64,000 nt of DNA. Origin: an uncultured Pelagibacteraceae bacterium. Its GTDB lineage: Bacteria > Pseudomonadota > Alphaproteobacteria > Pelagibacterales > Pelagibacteraceae. The DNA is taken from NCBI GenBank assembly GCA_902594675.1, contig CACJNE010000003.1, positions 43,823 to 107,822 of the forward strand. The letters are read 5' to 3'. Below are positions 34,016-42,399 of this stretch, in pieces. Both the position numbers and the translations under genes were made by a program. How positions within the stretch are numbered: the stretch's first letter is position 1; the number at the start of each line of letters is the position of its first letter. The notes beneath the pieces are model-generated. The model saw only the letters and a list, made by a program, of their open reading frames with translations. It did not search any database and had not been told where the DNA came from.

Positions 34016-34906
34016 ATGATTAATAAAAATATTATAAAAATTTTAGTCATCTTCCCATTAATTTTACTATCAGTAAACACATTTAATTTTTTTTTCCCAA
34101 AAGATTATCGAAGTGATCCTCATTTAATAAAAGGATATATTTCTAAAGAAAATCAAAAGATTATAAACTATATTTCTAATCAAAAAAGAAATGAAATATT
34201 AAAATTCGAAGAAGCAATAAAAAAATTTGATAAATTATACTCTTTACACGGTGAAACTTTTAAGTTTTTAAAAGAGGCATCGATAATTTATTTTCTTTCT
34301 ACAGCACCCCAAGAATATAGCTGGAAAAAAAAATATACTAAAATTAAATTCCAAGAGAATTGGATACTTTATTTGGTAAGAAAATTTGATGAAGTAAGAA
34401 TAAATTTTGGATTCGATAGTATTTATAATAATGCTTATGATTATTACCAATCATCAGATTATAAGTTTGCTCTTAAAAGAGGAATTAGTATTTGTTCCCA
34501 AGACGCAATAAGCTTCGCAAATTTAATCAAGAGAAAATATAATATAGATTATGATATTATTGGAATGGACGGTCACGTTGTACTTCAAGCAAATATTAAG
34601 GACAAAAATTACATATTAGATCCAAACAAGGGCCTTGCTTTTAAATTTAGTATAGATGAGTATTATCATAATGCAGAAAATCAATTTAAAATTAAAGAAG
34701 CCTACACATCAATTGGCCACCCAAATTTAATAAATTCTTTTGATCAAGAGGGTAACAGAAAATTTAGTTATACAGGCCCTAAAGTAAAAGAAAATACTTA
34801 TAACCCTGATGCACTTACATATTATTCTAGTTTTATGAAATGGTTAATTCCAATCTTCTTTTTATTAGTCGGAATTTATTTAATACAAAAACGAAAAAAA
34901 CTTTAA
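34016..34906 (+). CDS. Membrane-anchored transglutaminase-like protein
   Basis: A 296-residue protein with an N-terminal hydrophobic segment (about residues 6-26) and a C-terminal one (about 272-290) followed by KRKK, so the middle is probably periplasmic. The central domain carries a transglutaminase-like Cys-His-Asp triad in order: Cys in ISICSQDA (near residue 160), His in GMDGHVVLQ (near 187) and Asp in YILDPNKG (near 202). Such domains act as proteases, amidases or crosslinkers; the substrate is unknown. It starts 24 bp after the tRNA and has no obvious operon partner. Confidence 0.6.
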   Translation: MINKNIIKILVIFPLILLSVNTFNFFFPKDYRSDPHLIKGYISKENQKIINYISNQKRNEILKFEEAIKKFDKLYSLHGETFKFLKEASIIYFLSTAPQEYSWKKKYTKIKFQENWILYLVRKFDEVRINFGFDSIYNNAYDYYQSSDYKFALKRGISICSQDAISFANLIKRKYNIDYDIIGMDGHVVLQANIKDKNYILDPNKGLAFKFSIDEYYHNAENQFKIKEAYTSIGHPNLINSFDQEGNRKFSYTGPKVKENTYNPDALTYYSSFMKWLIPIFFLLVGIYLIQKRKKL

Positions 34907-34989
34907 TTTTCATTAGATAATTTTGAAATAAAATTCAACATTATAATAAAACTTTTATATACACATATAAATTACAAAATAAGGGTAAT

Positions 34990-35013
34990 TAAATATTTTA
35001 AATTAAATATTTA
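34990..35013. repeat. AT-only inverted repeat between convergent genes
   Basis: Two perfectly complementary 9-bp arms, TAAATATTT (34990-34998) and AAATATTTA (35005-35013), are separated by 6 bp. The element lies in the 133-bp gap between the convergent transglutaminase-like and membrane-protein genes. It could form a weak bidirectional terminator hairpin, but the stem has no G-C pair and no T-tract follows on the plus strand, so chance in AT-rich DNA is a real alternative. Confidence 0.3.
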
Positions 35014-35039
35014 GATATAATTATTTAAGAAAAATTAAT

Positions 35040-36332
35040 TTAATCAAAATACTTTAAAGATTTGCTGTTTGGTTTAAATTTTTTTTCCCATTCCACTCCA
35101 TTTTGGTCAAAAGGCGAAACATAAGGTAATTTGGTTGTATTTACTAAAAATAATATAATTAAAATTGTTGATACTAAAGTTTTTGTTAATCTTATTTTTT
35201 TTAAGAAAAATAGAATATAAAGCGAGCATATTAAAAAATAATCACCACCCATATAAGTATGTGATGAATTTTTATGAGCCATATAAAACTGAGTAAAGGA
35301 TAGAAAAATAACCAATATAGAGAGTAATAGAAAATCTTTTTTAATTTGATTATTTTTAATTTTAATAAATTCATAAATACCTAACAAAATTAAAATGATC
35401 AAAAAATTATAATATTTAAAAAAAATAATCGTAAAATTTCTTAAACTTAAAATAAACTCCTCAAAAATATGATTAAAATTTAAATTTAGTAAATCATTAA
35501 TAAACCAAGTTACCATAAATACTTCTTGACCAGGAACATTTCCTTTCATTGTCGCAGAATAAAATTCTAAGTTATTAAATTTTAGTATTAGAAGCCAAAT
35601 TAAAATTGGAATTGATTGAATGATAATTGATTGAGCTATTTTAAAATATTTTTTTTTAAAAAATAAAAAAAGTAAGATAGCAAAATAAAATGAGTAAAGA
35701 CTTTTAATTAAAACTAATAGACCAAACACAAACGATAACACAAATAAATTTAAAAAATTTTCTTTGTTTAAAAATTTAAGTGTTAAAAAGCTAATAATTA
35801 TAGGTGTTAACAAATGCATATTCAAAGTAGTAATTTCAGCAAAATGTCTAATTGTCATATAATTTAAAAAAAATATGATAATACCAATTTTTGAGATATC
35901 TTCTGAAAAGTAAACCTTAAAGATTTTATAAAGCAGGATGGAAGCAGTATAATGTAAAATAAAATTGACCAAAATATATGCGCCTGCAGTAAAATAAATC
36001 ACAGGTAAGTCAATTATTCCAAAATTTAGAAAATATACTACATGTCCAATTATGAAGGCTAGAAAAGGTAATCCTGGCCTTTCAAGTCTTGTAGGGTCTC
36101 TCTCAAAATATTCTAAGAATCCGGTGGATGATAAAATTTCCACAGGTACATCTCTGTTAAATTGCCATAAGAAAGGAAAATCAAAAACTTTATATACTGG
36201 ATCACCTGGATACGGATTAAACCATGCTAAATTTGCAGAAATAAAAAAACTAAATAGGGAAACAAAAATTAAAAAATAATGATCTTGCCAATATACTTTC
36301 TGATTAAAATGTATATTTTGGTATAATTTCAT
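35040..36332 (-). CDS. Multi-pass membrane protein, possible GT-C-type glycosyltransferase
   Basis: A 430-residue protein with about ten or eleven membrane segments. After the first segment comes a large extracytoplasmic loop with acidic and aromatic residues (ANLAWFNPYPGDPVYKVF to FERDPTRLERPGLPFLAF). The layout resembles GT-C lipid-linked-sugar glycosyltransferases, whose catalytic acidic residues sit in the first large loop. I do not recognise a specific family, and an O-antigen-type polymerase or other transporter-like protein cannot be excluded. Composition is extremely AT-rich. The sulfotransferase-like gene in the same region would fit a surface-glycan role. Confidence 0.5.
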   Translation of the reverse strand: MKLYQNIHFNQKVYWQDHYFLIFVSLFSFFISANLAWFNPYPGDPVYKVFDFPFLWQFNRDVPVEILSSTGFLEYFERDPTRLERPGLPFLAFIIGHVVYFLNFGIIDLPVIYFTAGAYILVNFILHYTASILLYKIFKVYFSEDISKIGIIIFFLNYMTIRHFAEITTLNMHLLTPIIISFLTLKFLNKENFLNLFVLSFVFGLLVLIKSLYSFYFAILLFLFFKKKYFKIAQSIIIQSIPILIWLLILKFNNLEFYSATMKGNVPGQEVFMVTWFINDLLNLNFNHIFEEFILSLRNFTIIFFKYYNFLIILILLGIYEFIKIKNNQIKKDFLLLSILVIFLSFTQFYMAHKNSSHTYMGGDYFLICSLYILFFLKKIRLTKTLVSTILIILFLVNTTKLPYVSPFDQNGVEWEKKFKPNSKSLKYFD

Positions 36333-36395
36333 GTGACTTAATTAATATTATTTAAAGTGTATAAATAATTTTTTGAGTCTTAACAGACGCATTAC

Positions 36396-36986
36396 CTATT
36401 TTATTATAAATTCCTCAAGAGATTTAAATAGATAATTTATATCTCCTTCATTGTTTTGAATAATAGATTTAAACTCTTCTTTTTGAGTTCTTGCTAAACT
36501 TAACCCTTCTACTATTAAATCTCTAATCAAAGGTCTTTCAGGATTTTTTGTATAAATTCTCCAATCAATTTTTATTTCTGGATTTTTTGAGGTTGCTTCT
36601 AATATAGTATTTACAATAGTATATTTCTCATTTATTTTTTTCTCGGAAATCACACTTATTTTTGGATCAGAATAGTCAACCAATCTGCTAGAAAAACTTT
36701 TTAAAAAATAACTTTTAAAAAGTTTTTTATATTTTATTTTTTGGTCATCGTTAAGACTTTTTCTATATTTGCCTAGCGTATACATTCCTATACCATCTAT
36801 ATCTACATTTATTTCAGCAATATTATTCAGTTTTATTATCTTAGACTCTACAGGATCAGAGCTTGATAATATTATTGAAGCTTCATCAACTATTTCTTTT
36901 ATTAATGTGCTTGGTTCTTTTGCACTTAACGGTTTAATTAAAAAAGTAAAAAGAAATAAAATATAAAAGATTTTATATTTGATCAT
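36396..36986 (-). CDS. mlaC: MlaC-family periplasmic phospholipid-binding protein
   Basis: Shuttles phospholipid between the outer-membrane MlaA complex and the inner-membrane MlaFEDB transporter. The 196-residue protein has a signal peptide (about residues 1-22, ending LSA) and the MlaC/Ttg2D pattern: GKYRKSLNDDQKIKYKKLFKSYF in the first half, then IDWRIYTKNPERPLIRDLIVEGLSLARTQKEEF. It follows mlaA by 6 bp on the same strand; the mlaFED permease genes are not in this window. Confidence 0.9.
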   Translation of the reverse strand: MIKYKIFYILFLFTFLIKPLSAKEPSTLIKEIVDEASIILSSSDPVESKIIKLNNIAEINVDIDGIGMYTLGKYRKSLNDDQKIKYKKLFKSYFLKSFSSRLVDYSDPKISVISEKKINEKYTIVNTILEATSKNPEIKIDWRIYTKNPERPLIRDLIVEGLSLARTQKEEFKSIIQNNEGDINYLFKSLEEFIIK

Positions 36987-36992
36987 TAATAA

Positions 36993-37796
36993 TTATTGAG
37001 TATCTATCTCTTCCCAATCATCATCATTCATTGTCTCAGTTGTTTCGTTTAGATTTAGAATTTTTCTTTTTCTATCCTGTAAATATAAACTTCTTACTGA
37101 TGCATATAAATCTAATGAGTTATTTTCCAAACTATCAAATGCTTCTAAATTCTTCGCTCTGAAATCTACTCCAGCTGTTAACCTAGAATAATAATAATCA
37201 GAATTTTCAAAGTGTTCAGTGTTATTTGCAATCGTAACATTGTACCAAGCATCTCCACCTGAAAAATTAACAATTGAACCTAAACTATCTCTCACAGTTG
37301 TTGGACCTAAAACTGGCAATACGAAATAACAACCTTCTTTAACACCCCAAGTTCCGAGTGTCTGTCCATAGTCTTCCTTATCTAATTTATTTAGTCCATA
37401 ATAAGAAGCTACATCAAAAATTCCAGCAATTCCTAAAGTGGTATTAATTGAAAATCTTAAAGTATTAATTCCAGCTTCTTTGATCTGTCCCTGTAAAATA
37501 TTATTTGGTATAGTAACAATATTTGACAGGTTACTTAATGCATTACTAGTTCCAGATCTAATCGGTTTAGGAAGGTATCTATAACCTTTTGCTACTGGTT
37601 TAAAAAAAATTTTGTCCAATCCTTGGTTAAAAGCAAATATTCCCCTGTTAACAGTTTCAAAACAATCTTTTACTTCGTTACTTTGTTCTTTTAGTTCATT
37701 GTTTGCTTTTAAAACCCCATCAGATCCTGCAAAAACTTTTAATATCAAAACCTGAGAAATTAAAGAAATTAAAAATATTGTAAAAATTTTTTTCAT
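36993..37796 (-). CDS. mlaA: MlaA/VacJ-family outer-membrane lipid-asymmetry protein lacking a lipobox
   Basis: Outer-membrane component that removes misplaced phospholipids from the outer leaflet. The family core is clear: FETVNRGIFAFNQGLDKIFFKPVAKGYRYLP, then LPVLGPTTVRDSLG. The N-terminus is a hydrophobic signal (about residues 1-23, ending KVFA), but there is no cysteine at or near the cleavage site; the first Cys is near residue 44. E. coli MlaA is a lipoprotein, so this version should be cleaved by signal peptidase I or remain anchored another way. It is 267 residues long and lies 6 bp upstream of mlaC. Confidence 0.9.
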   Translation of the reverse strand: MKKIFTIFLISLISQVLILKVFAGSDGVLKANNELKEQSNEVKDCFETVNRGIFAFNQGLDKIFFKPVAKGYRYLPKPIRSGTSNALSNLSNIVTIPNNILQGQIKEAGINTLRFSINTTLGIAGIFDVASYYGLNKLDKEDYGQTLGTWGVKEGCYFVLPVLGPTTVRDSLGSIVNFSGGDAWYNVTIANNTEHFENSDYYYSRLTAGVDFRAKNLEAFDSLENNSLDLYASVRSLYLQDRKRKILNLNETTETMNDDDWEEIDTQ

Positions 37797-37851
37797 AAAT
37801 GCAATTTATATTATATCTTTTATATATTTAAAGATTTAATTGTTAAAAATA

Positions 37852-38586
37852 ATGCAAAAAATTGTTAAAAAAATGACTTTTAATTATTCTCCAAATTTTG
37901 GTCTAAAAAAAAGAGAAAAAAGCAAAATAAAGTATTTAATTTATCATTACACAGGAATGAAAAATGACAAACTAGCAATAAGAAAATTGACAAATTCTTA
38001 TTCTAATGTGAGTTGTCATTATTATATTTCTGCCAAAGGTGAACTTATCAAAATGGTACCTGATTTATACGTTGCTTGGCATGCTGGAAAATCGAATTGG
38101 GGAAATCACAATTCTTTAAATCAAAATTCGATAGGAATAGAAATTTCAAATCCAGGTCATAAGCTTGGTTATAGAAAATACAGTAATAAACAAATTAAAT
38201 GTTTAATTGAAATTTCAAAATATTTAATTAAAAAATATAAAATAAACAAAAAAAATATTTTAGGTCATTCCGATATAGCACCTTTAAGAAAAGTAGATCC
38301 TGGAGAAAAATTTCCTTGGAAACATTTGTACAATAAAAAAATTGGAATTTGGTATAAATCAAATTCTAAAAAATTCAAATCCTTAAGAGGTAAAATATCA
38401 GAAACAAATTTGAATAAATTTATAGATTGTTTAAAAAAAATTGGTTATTGTACAAAACATACTAATTTGTATGAGTTAAAAAAAATAATAAAAATATTTC
38501 AAATGAGATTTAGGCCTGAATTAATTGACGGAAAATTAGATTTAGAAAGTTATGAGATAGCAAAATCTCTTACAAATATTAAATAA
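37852..38586 (+). CDS. N-acetylmuramoyl-L-alanine amidase, AmpD/AmiD (PGRP) type
   Basis: Zinc amidase that cuts the bond between MurNAc and L-Ala in peptidoglycan or its recycled fragments. The amidase_2 domain shows the zinc His in YLIYHYTGM, AWHAGKSNWG, GIEISNPGH, and the second zinc His with the catalytic region in LGHSDIAPLRKVDPG. A C-terminal helical domain resembles a peptidoglycan-binding module. No signal peptide is visible, so it is probably cytoplasmic (AmpD-like recycling). The ATG at 37852 is used; ATG 37873 is equally possible, and no clear ribosome-binding site decides between them. Confidence 0.87.
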   Translation: MQKIVKKMTFNYSPNFGLKKREKSKIKYLIYHYTGMKNDKLAIRKLTNSYSNVSCHYYISAKGELIKMVPDLYVAWHAGKSNWGNHNSLNQNSIGIEISNPGHKLGYRKYSNKQIKCLIEISKYLIKKYKINKKNILGHSDIAPLRKVDPGEKFPWKHLYNKKIGIWYKSNSKKFKSLRGKISETNLNKFIDCLKKIGYCTKHTNLYELKKIIKIFQMRFRPELIDGKLDLESYEIAKSLTNIK

Positions 38587-38592
38587 TTGCTA

Positions 38593-38620
38593 TTGAATTT
38601 TATCAAAAAATTAATAATGT
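38593..38620 (+). promoter_or_regulatory. Predicted promoter for RNase P RNA
   Basis: A -35-like TTGAAT (38593-38598), a 16-bp spacer and a -10-like TAATGT (38615-38620). Initiation would fall near 38626, in agreement with the predicted rnpB 5' end at about 38624. The -35 starts only 7 bp after the amidase stop codon. Confidence 0.45.
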
Positions 38621-38623
38621 TAA

Positions 38624-38985
38624 CTTGCCAGATAAAAGACTTATCGCTTTAATTTTTTAAAGAGGAAAGTCCGGGCTCTACAAAGACACAGTGCCAGTTA
38701 ATTGCTGGCGGGGGCGACCCTAGGGATAGTGCCACAGAAAATAAACCGCCTTATCAAGGCAAGGGTGAAAAGGTGTGGTAAGAGCGCACCGGCTAAGTTG
38801 GTAACAACTAGCGCATGGAAAACCCCACTGGGAGCAAGACTGAATAGAGGTGACATAGTTAGAAATAACAAAAAGCAGTCTTTGGCTAGTCATCTGGGTT
38901 AGTTGCTTGAGCCTTAAAGTGATTTAAGGCCTAGAGAAATGATAAGTTTAAAAGACAGAACCCGGCTTATATTTTATCTGGCAAA
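38624..38985 (+). ncRNA. rnpB: RNase P catalytic RNA
   Basis: The ribozyme that matures tRNA 5' ends. The conserved P4/CR-I sequence GAGGAAAGTCCGGGCTC lies at 38662-38678, ACAGAAAATAAACCGCC at 38734-38750, the GAGCGCACCGG segment near 38782, and the 3' ACCCGGCTTAT near 38960. The ends form the P1 helix: TTGCCAGATAAAA (38625-38637) pairs with TTTTATCTGGCAA (38972-38984). The length of about 360 nt and the layout fit a bacterial type A molecule. The ends are set by this pairing and may be off by a few bases. Confidence 0.95.
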
Positions 38986-39091
38986 AATTTAACCGTTAAA
39001 TCCATAACTCTTACTCAATTAAATCATTATTTTATTTTTTTATCGTTGGAATAAAGAACAAATCAAGAATACATGTATTTAATATTAAGTA

Positions 39092-39120
39092 TTGACGATT
39101 ATATTTAAAACCCATAATAT
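39092..39120 (+). promoter_or_regulatory. Predicted sigma-70 promoter of the mraZ-led division/cell-wall cluster
   Basis: A -35 TTGACG (39092-39097), an exact 17-bp spacer, and -10 TAATAT (39115-39120). Transcription would start near 39127, about 27 nt before the mraZ ATG at 39154. The best ribosome-binding candidate is AAGGAA at 39138-39143. The -10 is embedded in the repeated boxes described separately. No other equally good promoter was noticed before the genes downstream, which are mostly contiguous. Confidence 0.65.
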
Positions 39121-39134
39121 CCCATAAAATCCCA
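39110..39134. promoter_or_regulatory. Predicted MraZ operator: three 10-bp-phased TGGGA-type boxes
   Basis: On the plus strand ACCCA (39110-39114), TCCCA (39120-39124) and TCCCA (39130-39134); on the minus strand these read TGGGA-N5-TGGGA-N5-TGGGT. MraZ is known to bind direct repeats of TGGG-type boxes spaced by five bases upstream of its own gene. The first two boxes flank or overlap the -10 and the third covers the start region, so binding should repress. Confidence 0.7.
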
Positions 39135-39153
39135 AAAAAGGAATTTATGGATT

Positions 39154-39609
39154 ATGTTTTTATCTACTTACGAAAACAAATTAGACAAAAAAGGAAGAGT
39201 GTCAGTGCCTGCTAGTTTTAGAAGCTATCTATCAAACATGGGATATAATGGAATCGTATGCTTTCCCTCATTTAATAATCAATCTATTGAGGCTTGGCCT
39301 CAAGATAGAATCGAAAAAATTTCAAATGCAATAGACTCTTTAAATCCATTTGATGACAAGAAAGATTATTTTGCCACTTCAATATTATCAGAGAGCATTA
39401 ATCTTCAATTTGATAGTGAGGGAAGAGTTCTTATTACAGAAAAATTATTAAAACATGCAAAAATCAAAAATAACATGTTGTTTGTTGGTCTGGGAAAAAC
39501 TTTCCAAATATGGGAGCCATCATTTTTTGAAAAATTTAGGGTCACTGCTAGAAAAAAATCTAATATTAATAGGGCTAACCTTAAATGGGAGCAAAAACTT
39601 AATAACTAA
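39154..39609 (+). CDS. mraZ: MraZ transcriptional regulator
   Basis: DNA-binding repressor of the division/cell-wall cluster with two SpoVT/AbrB-like MraZ domains in 151 residues. The first domain has ENKLDKKGRVSVPASFRSYL and the second LQFDSEGRVLITEKLLKHAKI, each with the conserved D-x-K/E-GR motif. The C-terminus (FEKFRVTARKK) is typical. The proposed operator overlaps its own promoter, so it is probably autorepressed. Unusually, the next gene is ftsZ (11 bp downstream); in most bacteria rsmH follows. Confidence 0.94.
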   Translation: MFLSTYENKLDKKGRVSVPASFRSYLSNMGYNGIVCFPSFNNQSIEAWPQDRIEKISNAIDSLNPFDDKKDYFATSILSESINLQFDSEGRVLITEKLLKHAKIKNNMLFVGLGKTFQIWEPSFFEKFRVTARKKSNINRANLKWEQKLNN

Positions 39610-39620
39610 ACGGGGGATAA

Positions 39621-41075
39621 ATGACAATTAATTTTAAAGCACCAGATATAAAAGAGTTGAAACCTAGAATACTAGTTTTAGGAATTGGAGGAGCTGGAGG
39701 AAACGCTATAAATGGAATGATAGAAGCAGGTTTACAAGGAGTTGAGTTCATTGCAGTAAACACAGATGCACAAGATTTGAGATTAAGCCATGCACAAACG
39801 AAAATTCAAATGGGTTTGAATTTGACAAAAGGTTTAGGAGCTGGTGCAAAATTAGATATTGGTGAAGCTGCTGCAGATGAATCACTTAATGAGATAATAA
39901 ATGTCCTCCAAGGTGCAAATATGGTTTTCATAACTGCAGGAATGGGTGGTGGAACTGGAACTGGTGCTGCACATGTTATCGCCAGAGCTGCTAAGGAATT
40001 AAATATACTTACAATCGGAGTAATAACTTTACCTTTCTTATATGAAGGTCCTTCTAGAATGAGAAAAGCAAATCAGGGTCTTGAAGAATTAAGAAAACAT
40101 GTAGATACTATCATAGTAGTTCCAAATCAAAATCTATTCAAAATAGCCAGCGAACAAACAACATTTGAGGAGTCTTTTCAGCTTTCAAATGATGTTTTAC
40201 TTCATGGAGTTCAGAGTATTACAGATTTAATGGTAAGACCTGGTTTGATTAATTTAGATTTTGCAGATGTTGAAACTGTTATGAGTTCAATGGGCAAGGC
40301 TATGATGGGAACGGGTCAAGCTGAAGGTGAAGGTAGAGCTGTTAAAGCAGCTGAAATGGCAATTAGCAATCCATTAATAGATGACTATACATTAAAGGGA
40401 GCTAAAGGCCTCCTAGTAAATATAACTGGGGGTAAAGATCTGAAACTTTTTGAAGTCGATGAGGCAGTAAATAAAGTAAGAGCTGAGGTAGATCCAGAGG
40501 CAGAACTTATAATTGGTGCAATTACTGACGAAAAACTTGATGGCTTAATGAGAGTTTCCATCGTTGCTACCTCTTTAGATGGTCAACAGCCAGAACCAAA
40601 ATCAGTAATTAATATGGTTCATAGAATACAGAATAGAAATCCTGGATATTCTGATTTTTCTAATAATGTTGCAAATCAATCTTTCTCTTTCTCTAATCAA
40701 AACAACTCAATTATGACTAATGGTGCTAATGCACTCAAATTTGAGGAACAGGTAAAAACTGATACTGAAAGTCAAGAGGCATCCTCAATAAGTTCCTCTG
40801 AGGAAGATGTAAGTTCAGCAATTGTTGAAGAGGAAATTAACTCAGTTGAAGATCAAATATCTAAAGTTTCTGAACAATCGATTGAAACACAAGAGACTGA
40901 GTCTTCTCCATCAAATGGACTAGAGAACTTTAATTTTGATGAGGAAACACCTGAACTATTTAATTCTGATGGAGAAAATGAAGATCAAACTTCTTTAACA
41001 CAAGAAATTAGTGAAACAAAAGAAGAAGAAGATGATTTAGAAATCCCAGCATTTTTGAGAAGACAAAAAAATTAA
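39621..41075 (+). CDS. ftsZ: Cell division protein FtsZ
   Basis: Tubulin-like GTPase that forms the division ring. The N-terminal motifs are [14 protein letters not shown], the tubulin signature [10 protein letters not shown] near residues 111-120, and the T7 synergy region [11 protein letters not shown]. An acidic, Ser/Glu-rich linker of about 130 residues follows. The terminal [11 protein letters not shown] peptide (about residues 472-482) is the conserved tail that binds FtsA and other partners. Length is 484 residues. A GGGGGA run lies just before the ATG. Its position directly behind mraZ is a rearrangement, since alphaproteobacteria usually have ftsQ-ftsA-ftsZ-lpxC. Confidence 0.97.
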   Translation: MTINFKAPDIKELKPRILVLGIGGAGGNAINGMIEAGLQGVEFIAVNTDAQDLRLSHAQTKIQMGLNLTKGLGAGAKLDIGEAAADESLNEIINVLQGANMVFITAGMGGGTGTGAAHVIARAAKELNILTIGVITLPFLYEGPSRMRKANQGLEELRKHVDTIIVVPNQNLFKIASEQTTFEESFQLSNDVLLHGVQSITDLMVRPGLINLDFADVETVMSSMGKAMMGTGQAEGEGRAVKAAEMAISNPLIDDYTLKGAKGLLVNITGGKDLKLFEVDEAVNKVRAEVDPEAELIIGAITDEKLDGLMRVSIVATSLDGQQPEPKSVINMVHRIQNRNPGYSDFSNNVANQSFSFSNQNNSIMTNGANALKFEEQVKTDTESQEASSISSSEEDVSSAIVEEEINSVEDQISKVSEQSIETQETESSPSNGLENFNFDEETPELFNSDGENEDQTSLTQEISETKEEEDDLEIPAFLRRQKN

Positions 41076-41093
41076 TGTTCTTCAAAAAAATAA

Positions 41094-42089
41094 ATGAATG
41101 CCATCATAAATCTGGAAAACAAACATTTTCCAGTTCTGCTAAATGAATTAATTAGCATTATTTCCCCTCTTTATGGTGGCACATTTATCGACTGTACTTT
41201 TGGACAGGGCGGATACTCAAAAAAAATTCTAGAAAATAAAGAAAATAAAATTATCGCAATAGATCGAGATAAAGATGTTTTGAACAGTGCCTCAACATTA
41301 AAAAAAAAATATAGCAATAGATTCAAATTTTATAATATTAAATTTTCTAAATTAAATAAAATAAAACTAAAAAAAAAAGATCTAAGAGGTATAATTTTCG
41401 ATTTAGGATACTCTATTAACCAAATAAAAAATTCTAAAAAAGGATTATCATTTAATGATAAAGGTAAACTAAATATGAGAGTGGGAATAAACGATTTTTC
41501 AGCAAATGATATTATATCTACCATGGATGAAAATAATCTTTCAAGAGTTTTTAAAATATTTGGTGACGAAAGATATTCAAAAAAAATTGCTAGAGAAATT
41601 ATCAAAATAAGAAAACTTAAGACAATCAAAACCGAGGACCTGGTCCAAATTATAGATAGTGTAAAAAAATATCAAAAAACAAAAATTCATAATTCAACCA
41701 AAACCTTTCAAGCATTAAGAATTTTAGTGAATAAAGAAATAAGCGAATTAATAAATGCTTTAATAAATTCCTTTTACTTAATTCCTGTTGGCGGTATAAT
41801 TGCTGTAGTTACTTTTCATTCAATAGAGGATAAAATTGTCAAATTTTTCTTTAAGCACTATTCGGAGGAAAGAAATTCTTCTAGATATATGCCAAATGAA
41901 GAAGTGTCAAAAAAATGTTTTAAATTAATTGATAAAAAACCAATTTTACCTAGCTTAAAAGAGGTAATTCAAAATCCACCGTCAAGATCTGCTAAACTTA
42001 GATATGCAATAAAAATAAACCAAAAATGTAACTTTAATGACTTGAGAGAAAAATTCAAATACCTGACTGATGTTGAGGAGTTGAGATAA
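41094..42089 (+). CDS. rsmH: 16S rRNA (cytosine-1402-N4)-methyltransferase
   Basis: Methylates C1402 in the decoding centre of 16S rRNA. The 331-residue protein shows HFPVLLNELI, the SAM-binding motif GGTFIDCTFGQGGYSKKI (near residue 25), IDRDKDVL, LDLGYS-like IFDLGYSINQI, and the C-terminal FHSIEDKIVKFFF and NPPSRSAKLRYA. All are standard for MraW/RsmH. ftsL begins 4 bp after the stop. Confidence 0.96.
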   Translation: MNAIINLENKHFPVLLNELISIISPLYGGTFIDCTFGQGGYSKKILENKENKIIAIDRDKDVLNSASTLKKKYSNRFKFYNIKFSKLNKIKLKKKDLRGIIFDLGYSINQIKNSKKGLSFNDKGKLNMRVGINDFSANDIISTMDENNLSRVFKIFGDERYSKKIAREIIKIRKLKTIKTEDLVQIIDSVKKYQKTKIHNSTKTFQALRILVNKEISELINALINSFYLIPVGGIIAVVTFHSIEDKIVKFFFKHYSEERNSSRYMPNEEVSKKCFKLIDKKPILPSLKEVIQNPPSRSAKLRYAIKINQKCNFNDLREKFKYLTDVEELR

Positions 42090-42093
42090 TTTT

Positions 42094-42399
42094 ATGAAAA
42101 AAATATTTTTTTTTACCCCAATAATAATTCTAATTTTTGCTACAACGCTAACAAAAAATTCAACAAAAAAACTTGATAAACAAATTTTTGAAATTAACGA
42201 AAATATAAGAATTTTAGAAGATCGTTATGAACTCACTTTACTTGATTATAATATCCTCACCTCACCAAAAAAATTAATCGAGTATCAAAAATTTTATTTT
42301 GAGGAAAAATTAATACAAAAAAAAATAGAAAACTTGAACATAATAACAATTGCAAATGATGAATTAAAAATAGAGAAAATGGTTAATATTGATGAGTGA
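42094..42399 (+). CDS. ftsL: FtsL-like division protein
   Basis: A 101-residue protein with one N-terminal membrane segment (about residues 3-20) followed by a periplasmic coiled coil (KLDKQIFEINENIRILEDRYEL). FtsL proteins have this layout and link FtsQ, FtsB and the FtsW/FtsI synthase. Sequence conservation is too low for a motif call, so the assignment rests on topology, size and its place between rsmH and ftsI. The stop overlaps the ftsI start by 8 bp. Confidence 0.8.
   Translation: MKKIFFFTPIIILIFATTLTKNSTKKLDKQIFEINENIRILEDRYELTLLDYNILTSPKKLIEYQKFYFEEKLIQKKIENLNIITIANDELKIEKMVNIDE

Noticed and set aside
38702..38902. A 66-codon open frame on the plus strand.
   Set aside because: It lies wholly inside the RNase P RNA, whose conserved helices explain the sequence.
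38986..39091. Gap between rnpB and the mraZ promoter examined for a terminator hairpin or small RNA.
   Set aside because: No stem with G-C pairs followed by a T tract was found, and no open frame or conserved motif was recognised.
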